A program made the position numbers and the translations under genes. A stretch of DNA of 64,000 bases from Streptomyces sp. CBMA29 (lineage in GTDB: Bacteria; Actinomycetota; Actinomycetes; Streptomycetales; Streptomycetaceae): NCBI RefSeq assembly GCF_014596445.1, contig NZ_MECL01000224.1, positions 62,001 through 126,000 of the forward strand. The letters run 5' to 3'. The notes beneath the pieces were generated by a model. It saw nothing but the letters and a program-made list of their open reading frames with translations. It had not been told where the DNA came from and ran no database searches. Shown here piece by piece: positions 60,139 through 64,000 of this stretch. Positions within the stretch are counted from its first letter, which is position 1, and the number at the start of each line of letters is the position of its first letter.

Positions 60139-61058
60139 ACCTGTACGACCGTGCCGCACGGCGTTCCGCGCTCGACCTGGCGGAGCGCCTGCGGCACTTG
60201 AGCGATACCGAAAAGGATCTGATCCGGCTTGCCAATGAGCCCGGCTACGGGCGCTGGCGTGAGCAGATCCGGGCGACAGGGGGCTGTGCCCGCCCGGTGT
60301 ATCTGTCCGGGCACGCCACTACGGCAGATCCTTCTACGGGTCTGGTAGTGCGGCACTATGACACGGCTGGGGAGCCTGGCGGGCGGCTGGCGGTCCGATG
60401 CCGCAACCGCCGTACATCAGTGTGCGCGCCGTGTTCCCGTGAGCACTCCGGGGACACCTTCCACCTGGTGCGCGCCGGACTGCTGGGCGGCAAGAGCGTG
60501 CCCACTGCCGTGGTTAACCACCCTCGGCTGTTCGTCACCCTCACCGCCCCGTCGTTCGGTGCGGTGCACCGTGCGGGCCCGGAACGTTGCCGACCCCGAC
60601 GTGATGGCGGCGAGTGCGAGCACGGTCGGCCGGTCCGCTGCGGGAAAGTCCATGCTGACGACGACCGCTTGATCGGTCAGCCACTGTGCAGTGGGTGCTA
60701 CGACTACCACGCCCACGCGTTGTGGCACGCGCATGCCGGGGAGCTGTGGAACCGCACCTGCCGTGCCATCCGGCGTCGCCTGGCGACCGCTGCGGGGATT
60801 GGTCAGGCGGCGCTGAACGAGCATCTGCGGGTGTCGTTCGCGAAGGTGGTGGAGTACCAGCGGCGTAGCAGGTTCGAATTCTGCTCTTCACCATGGACGC
60901 TCGGACAGGTCAAACATGCCCGAGTCCACGACAGTGCCGCTGGGGTGAGTGGGCGGGACACCGGAGGGCGGTTGACCATCGAACGGGCGGAGATCCGGAC
61001 ACGGACGGGCATGTACGCCGTGCACCTCGTCCCGGTGCTTGTGCTGCCTGTTGGCTGA
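60129..61058 (+). pseudogene. RepSA-like replication initiator, C-terminus replaced
   Basis: Up to VVEYQRR (about residue 247) the protein fits AICE RepSA initiators: CRNRRTSVCAPCSREHSGDTFHL, HPRLFVTLTAPSFGAVH, CSGCYDYHAHALWHAHAGELW. Family members continue with a catalytic rolling-circle half (GAVHFHA-like), which is missing. From 60867 the sequence is unrelated and begins with a tRNA T-arm-like motif. The frame stays open by chance to 61058. Loss of the catalytic half should abolish replication. Confidence 0.65.
60868..60884 (+). other. tRNA T-arm-like sequence at the repSA breakpoint
   Basis: GCAGG-TTCGAAT-TCTGC can form a T-arm with a G-U pair, followed by TCTTCACCA like an acceptor end. 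There is no matching 5' tRNA half, and the usual C after the loop is T. It may be a remnant attachment site. Confidence 0.35.
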
Positions 61059-61132
61059 GGGGGCGGTGACCGTATGGCGGAGGACCCAGTATGAGCGCTG
61101 GGTGCTGGGATCCTACACGTTGTCTCGGCCTG

Positions 61133-62670
61133 TCAGGCGGCCAACGCCGCCGCGAACAGATCCACCTCCGTGACCTTGAGCCGTTCCCCCGCGCCGTCGG
61201 GATACAGGACGAAACGTACGTCGTAGGAGTCGAGAAGTTCACGCCGTGCGGCGTCGTCCGGGGCTTCGGCCCATGCCTGGGCGACGGTCTTGCCGGTGGG
61301 CACCATCCGCATGCCTGCGGGACAGTCGGGAAGCACCTGTAACTCCTTGGTATCCCGCCCGATGCGCGCGTACTGGGTCCGGTATCACTCGGCGCCGTCC
61401 TCGTCGTTGTGCAGACCCGCCAGCCTGTCCTCACGCAGACGCTTCCGGTCCGCCTTCAACTCCGCGATCCGCGAAACGTGGCCGCTACCCGCGTCCCACA
61501 CCTTCTCCATGATCTCGCCCGACCCGTACCGCTCCAGGAACCAACGGGTGATCGTCTCATCAGCGGTCGTGAGCTTGATCGACGGGGCAGGCGCGCATTT
61601 CTCCGACCCCGTGAGCTTCTTCGCCCGGCCCGTGGACCGGTACGAAGCGCCCTCCCTTCCCCGGCTGCCGACCGTGATCGCGTTGCCGCAGTTCCCGCAC
61701 GTGCCCAGCTTCGACCCGAGCCGCTTCCCCTTCGGCGCGCAGGGTGCCGTCGCAGGCTGCGGGTTCGTGGGCCTGCACTTCTCTCGCAGCTGTCCAGGGT
61801 CGGCCGGTCCCACGGCCCCTCACACAACCGCACGGGCTGACCGGTCTTCTCGTCCAGCACCGCGCGCCCGTTGTGCGTCAGATACCCCAGTGACGCCTCG
61901 TTGGTGAGAATGAAGATCAGCGACTTCGGCGACCACGGAGTTCCCTTCGACTCCTTGCCCTACATCACCGCCATATGATCACTCGGCGAAAGGACACCTG
62001 ACCTCGTCAGCCGCGCCGCCTCCGTATACGGCGTGATCCTTCCCGTCTCATCGGCCAACAGCCGGTTGGCGACATTGCGCGCGTTCAGTGCCGCCGCCTT
62101 GTGCAGACGAACATGATCGACCTTGCCCATGGGCGTCAGACGCACGTACTCAAAACCGTACGACGGCGCGTTGTTGGGCTTCCCCATCGTCCGAGCTGTC
62201 ACGGCCCCGTCCCGGTTGCGCTTCTGCATGGCGCGCAACTCCATCTGCGCACCGAACGACTCCATGCTCAACCGCATCTCGTCGACCGGATCATCCAAGT
62301 CCCACGGACCGTCGTGCCCGTCCGTCACCAACAGCTTCTTCTGCTCATGGATCGTGTGCGCCGTGTTCAGCACATCCCACTGGTTGCGGCCGATCCGGTC
62401 CACACTCGGCCCCACGATCCCCGGATACGGACCCTCCTCACCCCGCAGCCACGGCCCCAGCTCCGGCCGCGTCAACGGGTCCGTGCCCCCCGACACCTCC
62501 CAGTCGTCCGCCCCCGCAATCACGTGTCCACCCACGCCCGCCGCCGCCGCAAGGACCTGCGCGCCCTGCTTCTCCGGCGACGACGTCGCCTCTTTCTTCC
62601 GACTGAGCCTGCGCACGCCGACCAGGCACTTGCCACAGCCGTCATACTCAGTCGTCACCATGCCGCTCAT
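61133..62670 (-). pseudogene. large serine recombinase/integrase, inactivated
   Basis: From ATG 62670: catalytic-domain start VGVRRLSRKKEATSSPEKQ (Ser nucleophile in RLS), GPSVDRIGRNQWDVLNTAH, then recombinase domain (GKPNNAPSYGFEYVRLTPMG) and zinc ribbon/coiled coil (LGTCGNCGNAITVGSRGREG, RIAELKADRKRLREDRLAG). It is broken by TAG at 61962-61960, a frameshift near 61800 and TGA (probably from TGG) at 61387-61385. The last part (LPDCPAGMRMVPTGKTVAQA to FAAALAA) ends at 61133. The original length was about 510 residues, normal for the family. Confidence 0.82.
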
Positions 62671-62706
62671 GGACCGCCGCCCTCCTCCGCACGTCACGTG
62701 CGTTTT

Positions 62707-62860
62707 GAGGAAGTCCCCTCGGGGAATTGCGCGCTCAGCCACAGCGGTGGCGCGCCTTTGAAAACCGGCCCCAGCGGGGCAGATGCTGTTGTTCTCGGGC
62801 TAACAACCCGGCGGGGGCTGGCCGCGCAGTTCCTCCCCCAGCCTTCGGCCGTGAGGTGCC
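62707..62860. repeat. streptomycete intergenic repeat
   Basis: Contains CGGGGAATTGCGCGCTCAGC, CCCCAGCGGGGCAGA and GGCCGCGCAGTTCC, the same words as in the glycosyltransferase tail and at 53.9 kb. It lies in the gap 62671-62971, with no gene. Confidence 0.6.
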
Positions 62861-62971
62861 CGCAGCGCCCTAAAAGCAAGGTTCTGCGGGGCAGGCCCTG
62901 CGCAAGGTGAACGCGCTGGCCGCGCGACCTCCTGGCGGGAGGCCACCCGGTGGAGGTTCTAGGGTCGGGGG

Positions 62972-63550
62972 ATGGTCACCCAGGCGTTCGGGATCGCGGA
63001 GTTCCAACTGGTGCTGCTGCGAAGGATGGCGGACCACCAACCGGAACTGGTGGACGAGGCGCTCCGGACGCTGGGAGCGACGCACGCGCAGGCGCGGGAG
63101 GCGCACAAGAGGTGGCAGGCGAGAGTCCACTCGCGCACCTTCCCGGCCGGGGAGCGGCGGTACAGGACGGCGCTGGGCCCTCCGGAGGCGGAGGAGGAAC
63201 GGCGGATCGGCGACCTGACGTGCAGAGCCCTGCGGTGGCCGACCCCACTGTGGCCGGACCTGAGATTCGAGGTGCTGTGCGCGCCGGGCGGCGGCTCGGC
63301 GGTGTGGAACGAGTGGCTGGTACGGGCCCCGGGAGCGCCGACGCCCAGGCTGCGGGAGGTGGCCGACCTGAGGCCGTGGTCGTGCACGGTGGACGACGCG
63401 GCCAGGTCGTTCCCGCCCGCGGAACCGCTGCCGCCGGACGCGCCGAGCCGTACCCGCGTGGCGCTGACACCGCCCGGCGGCGGCGCGAGGGTGGTCGCTC
63501 ACTTCACATGGGGTCTGTTGCAGTACGTGGACCAGGGGGACTGGCGCTGA
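62972..63550 (+). CDS. conserved protein of unknown function
   Basis: 192 residues, soluble, no signal peptide. [30 protein letters not shown] and [15 protein letters not shown] are helical; the C-terminal half is strand-rich with many Trp and Pro. Normal host codon use marks the right-hand end of the foreign island. No family is recognised. Confidence 0.7.
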   Translation: MVTQAFGIAEFQLVLLRRMADHQPELVDEALRTLGATHAQAREAHKRWQARVHSRTFPAGERRYRTALGPPEAEEERRIGDLTCRALRWPTPLWPDLRFEVLCAPGGGSAVWNEWLVRAPGAPTPRLREVADLRPWSCTVDDAARSFPPAEPLPPDAPSRTRVALTPPGGGARVVAHFTWGLLQYVDQGDWR

Positions 63551-63581
63551 GCGCCCCACTTTTGTACCGTGAGGGAACAAA

Positions 63582-63620
63582 GTGGTTCCGCCCGCTTCCC
63601 TGACCGGCGGGCGGAACCAC
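63582..63620. terminator. terminator after the 62972 gene
   Basis: A perfect 14-bp stem GTGGTTCCGCCCGC with an 11-base loop, 31 bases after the stop. Confidence 0.7.
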
Positions 63621-63621
63621 G

Positions 63622-63684
63622 TTGCCGTAGTTGACGCAGTTGACGCAGTCGACGCAGTTGCCGTAGACGCCGTAGACGCCGTAG
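63622..63684. repeat. seven 9-base tandem repeats before the HAD gene
   Basis: Variants of TTGACGCAG and ACGCCGTAG follow each other without gap and end 29 bases before ATG 63714. Confidence 0.75.
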
Positions 63685-63713
63685 ATCACCGATGTACCGA
63701 GGAGCCCCAGAAC

Positions 63714-64000
63714 ATGCCCGTCCTCTCCGCGAAAGCCCTGCTGCTGGACATGGACGGAACGCTGGTGAATTCGGACGCCGTCGTGGAGCGCTGCTGGCGC
63801 GCCTGGGCCGGCCGGCACGGCCTGGACGCCGACGCGGTGCTGAAGGTCGTGCACGGCCGCCAGGGCCACGCGACGATGGCCGTCCTGCTCCCCGAGCGCC
63901 CGATGGCCGAGAACTACGCGGAGAACGCGCTGATGCTCGCCGAGGAGACCGCCGACACCGACGGAGTCGTGCAGGTGCCCGGCGCCACCGCCTTCCTGGC
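63714..64000 (+). CDS. HAD-family phosphatase, partial
   Basis: The first 95 codons are visible; the gene runs off the right edge. The motif LLLDMDGTLVNSDAVVERCWRAWAGRHG carries the nucleophile Asp and the acid/base Asp, and the cap domain begins with it. Likely a sugar-phosphate phosphatase. ATG 63714 has GAGGAG upstream. Confidence 0.88.
   Translation, partial: MPVLSAKALLLDMDGTLVNSDAVVERCWRAWAGRHGLDADAVLKVVHGRQGHATMAVLLPERPMAENYAENALMLAEETADTDGVVQVPGATAFL

Overview
The window is chromosomal DNA of a Streptomyces or very close relative. Evidence: very high G+C with strong third-position bias, frequent GTG starts and stop/start overlaps (GTGA, ATGA, TGATG), DUF397 plus XRE/DUF5753 regulator pairs, an in-frame TTA (bldA-type) codon, many secreted LamG/VCBS/peptidoglycan-binding proteins, and remains of an actinomycete integrative element (AICE). 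No rRNA, complete tRNA or CRISPR array is seen.

Layout. 1-2.3 kb: 3' part of a Nif3-like gene and a conserved unknown gene. 2.3-2.9 kb: a repeat-rich gap with two inverted copies of a repeat that recurs at 8.8-9.0 kb. 2.9-5.2 kb: TetR/MFS efflux pair. 5.2-8.8 kb: a block bounded by matching ISAs1-type terminal inverted repeats; two decayed transposases flank the C-terminal end of an Rhs protein with an unrecognised 280-residue tip, followed by a tiny overlapping membrane-protein gene (candidate immunity). 9.0-12.1 kb: SDR, zinc alcohol dehydrogenase and MaoC hydratase behind a KstR-type operator. 12.3-15.4 kb: ABC exporter and histidine kinase; a plausible response regulator lies 8.7 kb further on, past secreted LamG and VCBS proteins and a DUF397/XRE/ATPase trio. 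24.8-33.8 kb: ordinary accessory genes (TetR/SDR pair, SRPBCC, VOC, a dienelactone-hydrolase-like protein without its nucleophile, MFS, methyltransferase, amidase). 34-48.3 kb: an F420 oxidoreductase, a glycosyltransferase/methyltransferase/prenyltransferase-like operon, KstR, ferredoxin, aldehyde dehydrogenase, metallo-hydrolase, FadA5 and CYP125. 48.3-53.8 kb: disordered and membrane proteins, an MFS-MarR fusion and a peptidoglycan-binding protein. 54.0-62.7 kb: a foreign island with a NotI-type restriction-modification pair of lower G+C, a decayed AICE (GntR, truncated TraB-like and RepSA genes, frameshifted small genes) and a dead serine integrase. 62.9-64 kb: a conserved unknown gene and the start of a HAD phosphatase.

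How the genes work together. The clearest metabolic theme is steroid side-chain catabolism: KstR, CYP125, FadA5, the MaoC hydratase, the F420 oxidoreductase and probably the SDR/ADH pair resemble the mycobacterial KstR regulon. KstR-like palindromes lie before maoC, kstR and fadA5, and a second palindrome (CTGACG-N3-CGTCAG) lies before the F420 gene, the aldehyde dehydrogenase/metallo-hydrolase pair and cyp125. Ring-degradation genes are not in the window. The best candidate for something undescribed is the IS-bounded Rhs tip with its overlapping membrane partner, followed by the 3'-end repeat family and the large hairpin near 54.1 kb. Short tandem repeats, several with 9-bp units, are unusually common throughout.
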